DNA from: Cyanobacteria bacterium FACHB-502
GTDB taxonomy: Bacteria > Cyanobacteriota > Cyanobacteriia > Elainellales > Elainellaceae
Direction of reading: 5' to 3'
Assembly (NCBI GenBank): GCA_014695325.1
Contig: JACJNZ010000048.1
Location: 248,001 to 312,000, forward strand
DNA length: 64,000 bases
This document shows, piece after piece, positions 18,282 through 27,158 of this stretch. Under the pieces are notes generated by a model. That model was not told the DNA's origin. It did not search any database and worked only from the letters and a program-made list of their open reading frames with translations. The position numbers were made by a program, and so were the translations under genes. The first letter of the stretch is position 1. Every line of letters starts with the position of its first letter.

Positions 18282-18863
18282 CTAGCCAAAATAAGCAGGG
18301 GCATTTCCCGGCTTCCATTTGATATTGCAGCCAATGCTTGGCTTTTGCTCAGAAGCGATCGGCTGTTGTGCCAGCACTGCCTCGATCGCCCCTCGTAAAT
18401 CTTTCCCGGTTACAGGTAAACCATTGCTGGGGCGGCTGTCATCGAGCTGTCCGCGATACACAAGCTGACGATTGGCATCAAACAAAAAGAAGTCGGGTGT
18501 ACAGGCGGCGGTATAGGCTTGCGCGACTTCCTGCGTTTCGTCATAGCAGAATGGAAAAGTGAAGCCCAGTTCGACTGCCATTTGCTGGAGGCGATCGGGC
18601 GCATCGTCAGCATAGCTTGCCGCATCGTTTGCGCTGATTGCCACAATGCCTAAGGGAGAATTGGCGTAGTCCTGCCCCAGTTTTGCCAGCTCGGTTTGAA
18701 TATGCTTCACAAACGGGCAGTGGCGACAGATAAACATAACCAGCAGTGCGTCTTTACCCTGAACGGTATCGAGGCTAGTCATTTCGCCTGATACGACATT
18801 GGGCAAAGCAAAGGCGGGGGCGGCTGTGCCAAGGGCAAGCATGGTGGATGCAGTGAGTGCCAT
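18282..18863 (-). CDS. Thioredoxin-fold AhpC/TSA-like protein with CxxC
   Basis: About 193 residues from the ATG at 18863. The open frame runs 96 bases further upstream, but the family starts at MALTxSTML and AAAGGACTC lies just before this ATG. The active-site motif is CRHCPFVKH (Cys46 and Cys49), within FICRHCPF, typical of the peroxiredoxin-like thioredoxin family often annotated as AhpC/TSA or redoxin. Ser-Ala-Asn-Asp and the cis-Pro region TPDFFLFD follow as expected. It should reduce disulfides or peroxides, or act as a regulator; the partner is unknown. The residues after the start are hydrophobic but do not make a convincing signal peptide. Confidence 0.88.
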   Translation of the reverse strand: MALTASTMLALGTAAPAFALPNVVSGEMTSLDTVQGKDALLVMFICRHCPFVKHIQTELAKLGQDYANSPLGIVAISANDAASYADDAPDRLQQMAVELGFTFPFCYDETQEVAQAYTAACTPDFFLFDANRQLVYRGQLDDSRPSNGLPVTGKDLRGAIEAVLAQQPIASEQKPSIGCNIKWKPGNAPAYFG

Positions 18864-19385
18864 AAAGAGTCCTTTTGCTAATTCCTGCTTTCGGGTGAAT
18901 TGTGAAGGGAAACCAGCTTTGTTACAGTCCACTACAACGATACGCAACGGTTCAGACAACTTCCAATAATTTGCTTTAAAATCAGGATTTTTAGATGGCT
19001 ATTTCTTTGTTGAAAACCGCTGGAGAAGTGTCAGAGATTCTACGTTTCCCCCTAAATCCCTCAATTTTAGAGAACTTTGAATCTCAAAACTGAGAGGGTG
19101 GATTTCTTCCAAAATTGGGAAGTGAGAGGCAATATAAGGAATTAGTCTGAACTTAAAAACTTGCAATTTAGTTCGAGTGTTTCATCGATCGAAGAGATGT
19201 TGAAAGAGCTATCCCTGCAACTTCAACCGCCCGCTAGTCTCCTAATTCTAGGGGAACTTAGACCTCCTTCAGACTCCAAAGTCTCCCAAAGTTAACCCCT
19301 TGAGGAGGCGTGTAGAACCTCTAATACTTTTCGAGCAACCCCTCCGGGGGAATTCCTTCGCACCGCGAGCCTGCCATTTTTACCT
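18864..19385. other. Intergenic stretch with dispersed repeat copies
   Basis: No gene is visible in this 520-base spacer. It holds two decayed copies of the dispersed hairpin repeat: around 19043-19120 (CCCCCTAAATCCCTCAATTT and CCAAAATTGGGAAGTGAG) and around 19255-19330 (CTCCAAAGTCTCCC, CCCCTTGAGGAGG). Confidence 0.6.
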
Positions 19386-20699
19386 ATGCAAGGATTTATT
19401 GTTTCCCTGATTATTTTCGCTGCCGTTTTTGCCGTTTTCAGCTTAGGGCTGAATTTGCAGTGGGGCTATACCGGACTAATTAACTTTGGTCACGTTGCCT
19501 TTATGACGATCGGTGCTTATACGACTGTGCTGCTGACGCTTCAGGGTGTGCCGCTCTGGGTGGCAACGCTAGCGGGTGCGGCAATAGCAGCTTTACTGGG
19601 ACTATTAATCGGCTTTTCGACGCTGAGGCTTCGAACGGATTATTTGGCAATTGTGACGATCGGTGTCTCTGAGTTAATCCGGCTGGTTGCGGTGAATGAA
19701 GACTGGCTGACGCGGGGCACCTTTGGGATTCAGCGGTTTGCCCTGCCGCTTGCCGGAGTTAATCCGAGTTTGCCTGTGCGGGTGCTGATGGTCGCGGTTT
19801 TTGGCGGCGTGATTGCGCTGAGCTACTGGCAGGGCTGGAAGTGGCTACGGCAGCAGCTTAAGTCGATCCCGCAGTCTGCGCTGGTGAATACGTCGATCGC
19901 TGCTCTGGGCTATGTGACGTCGCTGGCTCTCCTGCTGTATGGAAGCGGCATCATTGCCCGTCAGCTCAAATTCTCGAACGCTTTGCCGCCGATCATCCTG
20001 GGAATTGGGCTGTTGGTCGGTCTGGCTGCAATCATCGCTCTTTATGTCTGGCTGGCAAAGAAAATGTCCGATCGCTTTCCTGCCTGGACGAGCGGTTTGA
20101 CGATTGTGATGACGGGTATTCTTGCAGGGTTGGGCCTCTGGGCATCGAGCTATGCGATTCGATCGCTTTATGACTACAGCAGCAATCCCCCGAAGAATGG
20201 GCTGATGTTTGTGTCGGTGCTGATTGTAGCGTTGCTTTACTGGGCACTGGAGCGGCTAGCGCGATCGCCCTGGGGCAGAATTTTGAAGGCGATTCGGGAA
20301 GACGAGGAAGTTGCCAAGGCACTGGGCAAAAATGTGTTCTGGTATAAGCTGCAATCCCTGATGATTGGGGGAGCGATCGCTGGAATTTCTGGGGCGATGT
20401 ATGCCTGGCAGCTAACAACGGTGTATCCCGATAACTTTCAGCCGATCGTTACCTTCAACGCCTGGACAATGGTGGTGCTAGGCGGGGCAGGCAGCAATGC
20501 AGGCGCAATCCTAGGTGCGGCAATCTTCTGGGCATATCAGACGGTGACGCGCTTTATTTTGGAAGACATTGTGCCGCTGGACGATGCCCGGCTGGGCGCA
20601 TTTCGGGTGATGCTGATCGGGCTACTGCTGATGGTGCTGATGATTTGGCGACCGCAAGGCATTTTGGGCAAAAAGGAGGAACTTACCCTTGGTCGATAA
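19386..20699 (+). CDS. livM: Branched-chain/neutral amino acid ABC transporter permease (LivM type)
   Basis: A 437-residue membrane protein with about ten hydrophobic spans. The N-terminal part LQWGYTGLINFGHVAFMTIGAY and the later EAA-like loop IREDEEVAKALGKNVFWYK, followed by the GAIAGISGAMYAW segment, identify the LivM permease group of the HAAT family. Cyanobacterial relatives belong to the N-I neutral amino acid transporter (Nat), so the substrate class is plausible but unproven. The ATPase gene starts inside its last codons (11-base overlap). No LivH permease, binding protein or LivF ATPase is adjacent, so other subunits must be encoded elsewhere. Confidence 0.88.
   Translation: MQGFIVSLIIFAAVFAVFSLGLNLQWGYTGLINFGHVAFMTIGAYTTVLLTLQGVPLWVATLAGAAIAALLGLLIGFSTLRLRTDYLAIVTIGVSELIRLVAVNEDWLTRGTFGIQRFALPLAGVNPSLPVRVLMVAVFGGVIALSYWQGWKWLRQQLKSIPQSALVNTSIAALGYVTSLALLLYGSGIIARQLKFSNALPPIILGIGLLVGLAAIIALYVWLAKKMSDRFPAWTSGLTIVMTGILAGLGLWASSYAIRSLYDYSSNPPKNGLMFVSVLIVALLYWALERLARSPWGRILKAIREDEEVAKALGKNVFWYKLQSLMIGGAIAGISGAMYAWQLTTVYPDNFQPIVTFNAWTMVVLGGAGSNAGAILGAAIFWAYQTVTRFILEDIVPLDDARLGAFRVMLIGLLLMVLMIWRPQGILGKKEELTLGR
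20673..20680 (+). promoter_or_regulatory. Ribosome-binding site deciding a TTG start
   Basis: AAGGAGGA lies eight bases before the TTG at 20689. This strong site supports the TTG as the start of the ABC ATPase rather than the internal ATG at 20716. Confidence 0.75.
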
Positions 20700-21495
20700 T
20701 TTTTCGGAGCGATCGATGGGGCGATCGGCAACGGCTTTTGCGCCCCTACTAGCTGCAAACGGGCTCTCGAAAAGCTTTGGCGGTATTCATGCGGTGGATA
20801 ATGCGTCGATCGACGTGCTTCCCGGCAGTATCACGGGGCTGATTGGTCCGAATGGAGCGGGCAAAACAACGCTGTTTAACCTGCTGTCAAATTTCATTCG
20901 TCCTGATCAGGGGCAGGTCATTTTTGACGGTTCTCCGATTCATCAGCTCCCGTCCCACAAGATTGCTCAGCAAGGGCTGGTTCGCACTTTTCAGGTTGCC
21001 CGTGTGCTGTCTCGCCTGTCGGTGATGGAAAATATGCTGTTGGCAGCCCAGCAGCAAACCGGGGAGAATTTCTGGAACGTCTGGCTGCGACCGGGGCAAA
21101 CCGCAAAAGAAGAGCGACAGCAGCGGGAATATGCCAGCGAAATTCTCGCCTCGGTGGGTCTATCGCATATGGCGCAGTCCTATGCTGGGTCACTTTCAGG
21201 CGGACAGCGTAAACTCCTGGAAATTGCCCGTGCAATGATGGTGCGCCCCAAAATGATTTTGCTGGACGAGCCTGCTGCCGGAGTCAATCCGACGCTGATC
21301 AACCAAATCTGCGACTACATCCGCTACTGGAATCAGCAGGGCATGACTTTTCTAGTGATCGAACACAATATGGACATGATTATGTCGCTGTGCGATCGAG
21401 TCTGGGTGCTTGCCGAAGGACGCAATCTTGCCGAAGGAACGCCCGCCGATATTCAGCGCGACCCCAAGGTGCTGGAAGCCTATCTAGGGCAGTAG
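20689..21495 (+). CDS. livG: Branched-chain/neutral amino acid ABC transporter ATPase (LivG type)
   Basis: A 268-residue ATP-binding subunit. Walker A is GPNGAGKTT, the signature is LSGGQRKLLEIA, Walker B is MILLDEPAAGVNP, and the switch His is in VIEHNMD. The C-terminal SLCDRVWVLAEGRNLAEGTPADI tail is typical of LivG, as is the RTFQVARVL segment after Walker A. It starts with TTG at 20689 inside the end of the permease gene, preceded by AAGGAGGA, so translation is probably coupled. It supplies energy to the LivM permease encoded upstream. Confidence 0.92.
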   Translation: MVDNFSERSMGRSATAFAPLLAANGLSKSFGGIHAVDNASIDVLPGSITGLIGPNGAGKTTLFNLLSNFIRPDQGQVIFDGSPIHQLPSHKIAQQGLVRTFQVARVLSRLSVMENMLLAAQQQTGENFWNVWLRPGQTAKEERQQREYASEILASVGLSHMAQSYAGSLSGGQRKLLEIARAMMVRPKMILLDEPAAGVNPTLINQICDYIRYWNQQGMTFLVIEHNMDMIMSLCDRVWVLAEGRNLAEGTPADIQRDPKVLEAYLGQ

Positions 21496-21555
21496 AAGAC
21501 GAGAGTGCCACCCGTCCTAAAGCATTACGCTTGCGAGGAAACGCGAACTCTGCTC

Positions 21556-21620
21556 TCAAAGTCTCCCTTTTTATTACCGGGAGAGATTTAGGGGAATCTC
21601 AACCCCTTGAGACCTCTACC
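21556..21620. repeat. Dispersed hairpin repeat copy
   Basis: CTCAAAGTCTCCC, a short spacer, GGGAGAGATTTAGGGG and AATCTCAACCCCTTGAGACC match the general plan of the element at 4190, with substitutions. It lies in the convergent space between livG and the HD-domain gene. Confidence 0.6.
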
Positions 21621-21716
21621 AAAAAGCTTCTCAGCCATCCGCTTCGATCGGTAGGTAGCGATCGCTTCGCAGTTTCCTAACGGGGCAATCGCCCTACTCA
21701 CCGTTCCGCAATCTGC

Positions 21717-22568
21717 CTACGCTTCGCTGAGTTCCGGCTCTACGGGCTCGTGTTCCACCACAAACACATTCGAGTAGAGATTGGCGATAATCTGCTTACC
21801 CTGCTGGGTTAATTCCAGATAGCGTAAGCCATCCTTCACATAGGGATAAACACCATTCCAGTAAAACTTGGGATAGTTTTTTCGCAGGTCACCCGGATGC
21901 CGATAGCCGAGGGATTTATTCACCCCGGTTTCCTCGAATTCATAGAACAGGGCACTAATTTTTTTCAGGTAGCGCGGGTCGCTGAGTTGCCCGATCAGGT
22001 CTGAAGCGCGAATTAATCCTGGATAGTTGAGGGTGTCCTGATGGTCTTCGGCTTTGGGTACTGGGAAGCGCGTCAGTTCAATATTTCGCTTCACTCGCTC
22101 GGCATCGATCAGGCTATGTCCACCAAACCGCTCATCGACGAATAGTTTGGCGCGATCGACATGGTAGGGAGTCAGCCCTGCATCCGAGGAACCAGGAGGT
22201 AAATGCACCATTTCCCCATCTTTTCCGGTTGCGTACCAGCCTTCTTGATCCTGCCGACACACGCCTTTCACATAGCCAATGTCGTGGCAGACCAGCGAGA
22301 TAACGAAGTGCAGCCAGTCCTCGCAAGACACGCCGCCTTCACGAATGTGCCGCCCCCGCAAAATCTCCTGCCCGACCAGCGTGACTAGAATCGTATGCTC
22401 AACATTGTGGTAAAGCGCGTCGCTGTTGGCAATGTTCTCTAATGCCATTGCCCCAACCCAGCCAATGATGTCTTCGTAGTCGTGCTTCCAACCGCCATAG
22501 GTGCGGCGATAGCCTTCCTTCAACTGGGAGACAAAGTGATCAATCAGCAGTTCTGTGGCGTTAAACAT
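21717..22568 (-). CDS. HD-domain metal-dependent phosphohydrolase
   Basis: A 283-residue protein from the ATG at 22568 (MFNATELLIDHF). The frame continues 75 bases upstream into Cys-rich, unconserved residues that I exclude. The HD metal site is visible as YHNVEHT (His54, His58) and LVCHDIGYV (His95, Asp96), with a later Asp in IRASDLIGQLSD. HD proteins hydrolyse phosphoester bonds, often in nucleotides or signal molecules, and the substrate cannot be told. The protein is soluble, with no transmembrane segment. It resembles the HD proteins commonly seen in cyanobacterial genomes without named function. Confidence 0.85.
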   Translation of the reverse strand: MFNATELLIDHFVSQLKEGYRRTYGGWKHDYEDIIGWVGAMALENIANSDALYHNVEHTILVTLVGQEILRGRHIREGGVSCEDWLHFVISLVCHDIGYVKGVCRQDQEGWYATGKDGEMVHLPPGSSDAGLTPYHVDRAKLFVDERFGGHSLIDAERVKRNIELTRFPVPKAEDHQDTLNYPGLIRASDLIGQLSDPRYLKKISALFYEFEETGVNKSLGYRHPGDLRKNYPKFYWNGVYPYVKDGLRYLELTQQGKQIIANLYSNVFVVEHEPVEPELSEA

Positions 22569-22781
22569 GGAAGTTTCTTGGCGTGGGAAGCAGGGAAAAC
22601 AGGATTTGCAGAACAAGATAAGCGAACACTGACCACCGAGCAAATGGCTGCTTTGGATGTTGCTTTAGTATGCCCAAAGGAAGGGTGCCGATCGCAGCTA
22701 TAGTTACCCTATCGCATCTAAAAACAAAGAGATGTGAGCTGATGCAACAGTTTTACCTTGATTTTTCCTAAACAGAATCCA

Positions 22782-23066
22782 TCACAAAATGTCCTGCACC
22801 ATTTGAATCAGGCGATCGAGATGCTGCTCACAAAAGGCTTCTGCTTGGGGCAGAGGAATTCCGCGCTCGATCGCGTAGGTTTCGAAGGCGTTGTAGATCA
22901 TTGCCTCTGCGATTTCATGCTCTTCCTGTCCCACTGCCCAGCGATACTCGATGCAGCCGCGAATGATCTGCTCCACAAGCTGCCGCTCGTACCGTAAATC
23001 GGCAATCAGCTGATCAGCGATTCCTTCGGAGTTGTGCTCTGTGCCAAACGACTGATCAGAATCCAT
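22782..23066 (-). CDS. Conserved small protein of unknown function
   Basis: A 94-residue acidic, mostly helical protein with no motif I recognise. I start at the ATG at 23066; a TTG directly before it also lies in frame. Codon use and composition match neighbouring genes, which supports it as real, and it lies only 22 bases after the stop of the plus-side neighbour and on the same strand as the agmatinase-like gene that precedes it. It may be co-transcribed with that gene. No function is proposed. Confidence 0.7.
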   Translation of the reverse strand: MDSDQSFGTEHNSEGIADQLIADLRYERQLVEQIIRGCIEYRWAVGQEEHEIAEAMIYNAFETYAIERGIPLPQAEAFCEQHLDRLIQMVQDIL

Positions 23067-23088
23067 CAAGAATTTATCTCAGAACTGC

Positions 23089-24153
23089 TCAATACGGCTG
23101 CTGCGACTGAATCATTGCGCTGATAATGCGATACAGCACCCTTGCGCCCACGTTTCCATTCCATTCGCTAGTGCCAGGAGCAACTTCGCACAGATCAAAG
23201 CCAATGACCTGCTTGCCCGATCGCGCTAATTGCTTTAGCAAATAGGTAATTTCAGAAAATTGCAGTCCGCCCGGAACCGGAGTGCCTGTGTGGGGACAGA
23301 GCGACGGGTCGAGTCCATCGATATCAAAGCTGACATAGACTGTATCGGACAAATTCGAGAGAATGTCTTCGCAGATCAAATGCCAGGTTTGTCCCGTAAA
23401 CAGCCGCTCTTTTAGCGTCCAGTCGTAAAAGGGAACAATGCGATCGGCTGAATTTTGGATGCGATCGGCTTCCATGGGAGAAAGATCGCGAATGCCCACC
23501 TGCACCAGTCGGCTGATTTGGGGCAGCTTTAGCGCATTGTCCATGATCGATGCATGGGAATATTCAAAGCCTTCATAGGCCACTCGCAAATCCGCATGGG
23601 CATCGATGTGCAAAATGCTGTACTCGTCGTAAATTTTTGCCAACGCTTGCATCAAGCCCAGCGGCGAACTGTGATCGCCACCCAGCACTCCCACTTTTTT
23701 GCCGGACATGAGCAGCTTGGTTGCTTCTGTTTCCAGCCAGGAGTTTAAGTCGATCGAAGCTTGATTAATTTCATTGATCAAATCCGTCCAGGCTTCCGGC
23801 GATTCGCCTTGTTCTAGGGCAGCAATATAGTCTGTGGCTTTGGTGCGAAGGGCATCGTTGCGATCGAGCCACTGGGCAGACACTTCCTGAGCCGCCACGC
23901 CCACTTCCCAGATCCGAATTCCTTCCGGGTCATGCAGGTCAAGCTGGGTCGAGGCATCAATCACTGCCGCAGGTCCGCGTGCGGTTCCCGCTCCATAGGA
24001 AACGGTGACTTCCCACGGCACCGGCACAACTACCACTTTTGCCGTTTCGGTCGTATAGGGCAAGCCAAAAATATTTGCCGTTTTGCTGCCCACTCCGTTG
24101 GGATCATAGCCAGCAAGCAATGTTTCAGAATCCGCAGAAGCAAAGTTGACCAT
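23089..24153 (-). CDS. speB: Agmatinase-like ureohydrolase (SpeB)
   Basis: A 354-residue arginase/agmatinase superfamily enzyme. The binuclear metal ligands are all present: H161 in GGDHSSPLG, D184-A-H186-A-D188, and D277-I-D279-G. Agmatinase splits agmatine into putrescine and urea. The neighbouring SpeD-SpeE fusion uses putrescine, which favours this reading. Cyanobacterial members of the superfamily also include guanidine hydrolases, so the substrate is not certain. A long helical insert (about 100-150) precedes the first metal loop and makes the protein longer than typical bacterial agmatinases of about 310 residues. Confidence 0.85.
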   Translation of the reverse strand: MVNFASADSETLLAGYDPNGVGSKTANIFGLPYTTETAKVVVVPVPWEVTVSYGAGTARGPAAVIDASTQLDLHDPEGIRIWEVGVAAQEVSAQWLDRNDALRTKATDYIAALEQGESPEAWTDLINEINQASIDLNSWLETEATKLLMSGKKVGVLGGDHSSPLGLMQALAKIYDEYSILHIDAHADLRVAYEGFEYSHASIMDNALKLPQISRLVQVGIRDLSPMEADRIQNSADRIVPFYDWTLKERLFTGQTWHLICEDILSNLSDTVYVSFDIDGLDPSLCPHTGTPVPGGLQFSEITYLLKQLARSGKQVIGFDLCEVAPGTSEWNGNVGARVLYRIISAMIQSQQPY

Positions 24154-24524
24154 AGGACGTTATGAGTAGGATAGTTACTGCCCACCGATTGTTTTACCGC
24201 AGCAGACAACTTTGTTGAATGTTGAATTTGCGTTGAATCGCATCGAATTGTGTGTGATTCGTAGGATGGGTAAACGAATTGTTGTGAGAGGATTGTTTGA
24301 AACGTCGTAGCTGCGACCCGCCTCCAGCTCTCGAATGCTGGGAAACCGAATTAACTTTATGACTCTCAAAGTCCCTTATTCGTGGGAGATTTAGGGACAA
24401 TGCAGGACACCTGCGACTCCTCAAACCTCCTCCTACTACAGCGTTCAAGGTGTAACCCAGATTCAATCATTGATATCGCGGCTACACCCAACCCACCCTA
24501 CGGTTGATTCATCTTTGGAATTCG
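24154..24524. other. Spacer between polyamine genes with a dispersed repeat copy
   Basis: No gene is seen. At 24361-24426 there is a copy of the dispersed element: CTCAAAGTCCCTTATTCG, GGGAGATTTAGGGACAATGCAGG, then CTCCTCAAACCTCC. The spacer separates the SpeDE gene from the agmatinase-like gene on the same strand. Confidence 0.6.
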
Positions 24525-25802
24525 CTACACCAGCAGTTCCCGCACAAAGTTCGGCAGGGCAAAGGCAGCAGAATGCACCATTTCATTGTAATATCTCAGC
24601 CGATGATGCTCTGAGAACTGGTGCGCTCGTTCGGTGTCAAACGATTTCAACGGATGGGCACTCCCTTTCGAGGCATAGGCAAAGCTCCACATTCCAGTCG
24701 GATAAGTGGGAATGTATGCCAGATAGGAATGCACCTGACCCGCGCCAAAAATATCGCGATGACACTGAAACACGGACTGAAACACCGCAGCGTTAAACAT
24801 CGGCGATTCGCTTTGTGCCACCAAAATACCATCGTTGGTCAGGCAGCGATGTACCTGATGATAGAATTCCGCGTTGAATAAGCCTTCCGCAGGCCCAACC
24901 GGGTCGGTAGAATCAACGATGATCAGGTCAAAGCGGCGATCGTCGCAGTTCTTGACATACTCAATTCCGTCTGCAACGTGAATTTTGAGCTTCGGATGGT
25001 CAAGGGCAGAGGAGATTGTCGGCAGATATTGCCGGGAAGAATCAATTACGTCTTCGTCGATTTCGACCAGGACGACTTCTTCCAGGTTTTCGTGCCGCAG
25101 CAGTTCACGCACCGTGCCGCCATCGCCGCCGCCAATCACCAGTGCCCGCTTGGGATCGGGGTGGGTCAGCATCGGCACATGGGCAATCATTTCGTGGTAA
25201 ACAAACTCATCCTTTTCGGTACACATAATCATGTCGTCCAGGATGAGCGTATTGCCAAACTTGTAGGTCTGGTAGATTTTGATGTCTTGATAAGGCGACT
25301 TTTTGCGATACAGCAAATCGCCAGAATGTCGCAAAGAAAAAGCACAGTCTTCACTGCGCTCTGTCAACCAAACATTACGGTTGTAGTGGGGCGCGATCGG
25401 AATAGGAGCAGGGGTGAGTGGAGTAGTCGGAACTTTCTGCTGTTCCTGAAGCAAACGGTAGGAACCGCGCCACATTTCGGTTGCAGAGCCGTATTCTGCC
25501 TCAAACGCTTCCTTGAGCAAATGATAAGCCGTCCAGGTATCAACACTGTCGCCGCAGGTAAAGAGGTCAAGCGATGCAAAGCCGTATTCAGGCCAAGTGT
25601 GAATTGCCAGATGGCTTTCCTGAATCACTACCACTCCCGACACACCAAACGGCTGAAAATGATGAAAGGTAGAGTTAAGAACCGTTGCGCCTGATTCTTT
25701 CGCTGCGTCGATCATACTCTGCTCAATGTGCATTACATCGTTGAGTTTTTCGGCGGCACAGCGGTAAAGCTCAATCACAAGATGTCTACCCAGTGCTTCC
25801 AT
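24525..25802 (-). CDS. S-adenosylmethionine decarboxylase-spermidine synthase fusion (SpeD-SpeE)
   Basis: A 425-residue fusion. Residues 1-125 are a prokaryotic SpeD: Glu62-Ser63 in [12 protein letters not shown] is the self-cleavage site giving the pyruvoyl group, and His68 and Cys83 are the expected catalytic residues, at the same numbers as in the Thermotoga enzyme. After a linker rich in Pro, Thr and Ala, residues 145-425 are a spermidine synthase: [15 protein letters not shown], the SAM-site [22 protein letters not shown], and the catalytic [16 protein letters not shown]. One chain would thus make decarboxylated SAM and use it at once on putrescine. AAGGAAGGTGAT precedes the ATG. The agmatinase-like gene lies downstream. 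Confidence 0.92.
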   Translation of the reverse strand: MEALGRHLVIELYRCAAEKLNDVMHIEQSMIDAAKESGATVLNSTFHHFQPFGVSGVVVIQESHLAIHTWPEYGFASLDLFTCGDSVDTWTAYHLLKEAFEAEYGSATEMWRGSYRLLQEQQKVPTTPLTPAPIPIAPHYNRNVWLTERSEDCAFSLRHSGDLLYRKKSPYQDIKIYQTYKFGNTLILDDMIMCTEKDEFVYHEMIAHVPMLTHPDPKRALVIGGGDGGTVRELLRHENLEEVVLVEIDEDVIDSSRQYLPTISSALDHPKLKIHVADGIEYVKNCDDRRFDLIIVDSTDPVGPAEGLFNAEFYHQVHRCLTNDGILVAQSESPMFNAAVFQSVFQCHRDIFGAGQVHSYLAYIPTYPTGMWSFAYASKGSAHPLKSFDTERAHQFSEHHRLRYYNEMVHSAAFALPNFVRELLV

Positions 25803-25913
25803 TTATCACCTTCCTTGGGAAAAGCTAAAAGTCACAAACCTCTAATATTACCGTAGAAAATTCCCCTTGACCGAAGAGAGTAACAGGTTCTTATTAAATC
25901 TATCTAAGGGGGT

Positions 25914-27158
25914 CTATCGATCGGTTCGTACTAAATAGCCCATCTCGTCAACCACCAGCGGTGTTTCTGGAAAATCGCTGCGCGTCAAGTTTCGCACCAA
26001 AATCACGCTCTGAAAATAATCGTCCAGATAAGGAATACCGTAGCGATCGAGCGCGACCGGAAGCACTCTGCCAGAAATAAACTCCCCTTGCGGATCTAGC
26101 TCTATTTGCAGCACCATCGAATAGCCCAACGCACCCACGGTAGATAGCGTTCCGTAGCCCATAAAATTGCCGAGTGAATAAGCAATCAATCGATCGTTAT
26201 AAAGCTCGACCGCTCTCGGCACATGGGGACCATGACCCAAAATCACATCCGCGCCCTGATCGATCATGAAGCGGGAAAATTGCAAGATGTTGCCACGATT
26301 TTCGCCAAAGAAATACTCGGTTCGATCGCTTACACGAGTTTGATCGCTGCCTTCTGCGCCCGCATGAACCGAAATAATCACTAGATTGGCATTTTGAGAG
26401 GCTTCCTGAACGAGTTTTGCAGCCGTGTCTAAATCGTGCATTGAGTTATGATCGCTGAAATAGCTAAAACCAATCCAGGCGATCGTTGTTCCTTTCACTG
26501 GTGTATAAACAATTTTTCCTTTTTGTCCGATTGCTTTCATCCCGGTTTGTTCAATTTGGGCGATCGTTTCTGTAAATCCCGGCTCGCCAAAATCAAACGT
26601 GTGGTTATTCGCAACGTTTAACACATCAAATCCCATTTCTTTAAGCATTTGGGCATACACAGGCGGCGTGCGAAAGGCAAACGTCATTCTCTGACTCGTA
26701 TTTTTTGCGCTGTAGGGATAAGTCGTCAACGTGCTTTCAAAATTGCCAAAAGTGATGTCGGCTTCCCCCAGAAAAGGCTTAATTTTGCCAAACAAAAGCT
26801 GAGTTTCCTGCGCTAGTGCTTCTCCCGGTTCTGCGGGTAAAAGACTGCCCTTAGAATTGCTGCCCGGAATCAGATCACCGACTGCACTAATCGTAATGCG
26901 ATCTGTTTTTGGAGAAACGGGTATGAGTTGATGCGTCGGCGAAGCAAGTGGGAACATTGCGACAGCCTGATTCACCCCTGGAGAAATTGAGGTCAGGGTC
27001 AGTTGTTTCACAGTTCCCCAGGCGAGTCGTTGCTTTACCTGCATTCGATTGAGCAGGGCATGGGTGACTGTACCTAGAATCACTCCCACCGTCAATCCCA
27101 CAATAGCCAAACGCATAAACGAATCGGTGCGATGATGTTTTCTTGTTTCCCGCTTCAT
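25914..27158 (-). CDS. CapA/PgsA-type metallophosphatase-fold protein
   Basis: A 414-residue protein of the PGA_cap family. An N-terminal basic stretch and a hydrophobic span (about 14-34) anchor it in the membrane, with the rest outside. Family motifs are SAVGDLIPGSNS, FGNFESTL, NVANNHTFDFGEPG, SVHAGAEG and GHGPHVPRAVE followed by YSLGNFMGYG. These carry the metal-binding Asp, Asn and His residues of the calcineurin-like fold. CapA proteins take part in poly-gamma-glutamate or capsule formation in some bacteria; no other capsule gene is next to it. AGGAAA precedes the ATG. It diverges from the CAP-domain gene. Confidence 0.88.
   Translation of the reverse strand: MKRETRKHHRTDSFMRLAIVGLTVGVILGTVTHALLNRMQVKQRLAWGTVKQLTLTSISPGVNQAVAMFPLASPTHQLIPVSPKTDRITISAVGDLIPGSNSKGSLLPAEPGEALAQETQLLFGKIKPFLGEADITFGNFESTLTTYPYSAKNTSQRMTFAFRTPPVYAQMLKEMGFDVLNVANNHTFDFGEPGFTETIAQIEQTGMKAIGQKGKIVYTPVKGTTIAWIGFSYFSDHNSMHDLDTAAKLVQEASQNANLVIISVHAGAEGSDQTRVSDRTEYFFGENRGNILQFSRFMIDQGADVILGHGPHVPRAVELYNDRLIAYSLGNFMGYGTLSTVGALGYSMVLQIELDPQGEFISGRVLPVALDRYGIPYLDDYFQSVILVRNLTRSDFPETPLVVDEMGYLVRTDR

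Noticed and set aside
20716-21495. ATG at 20716 as the livG start
   Set aside because: AAGGAGGA is correctly spaced from the TTG at 20689 and not from this ATG.
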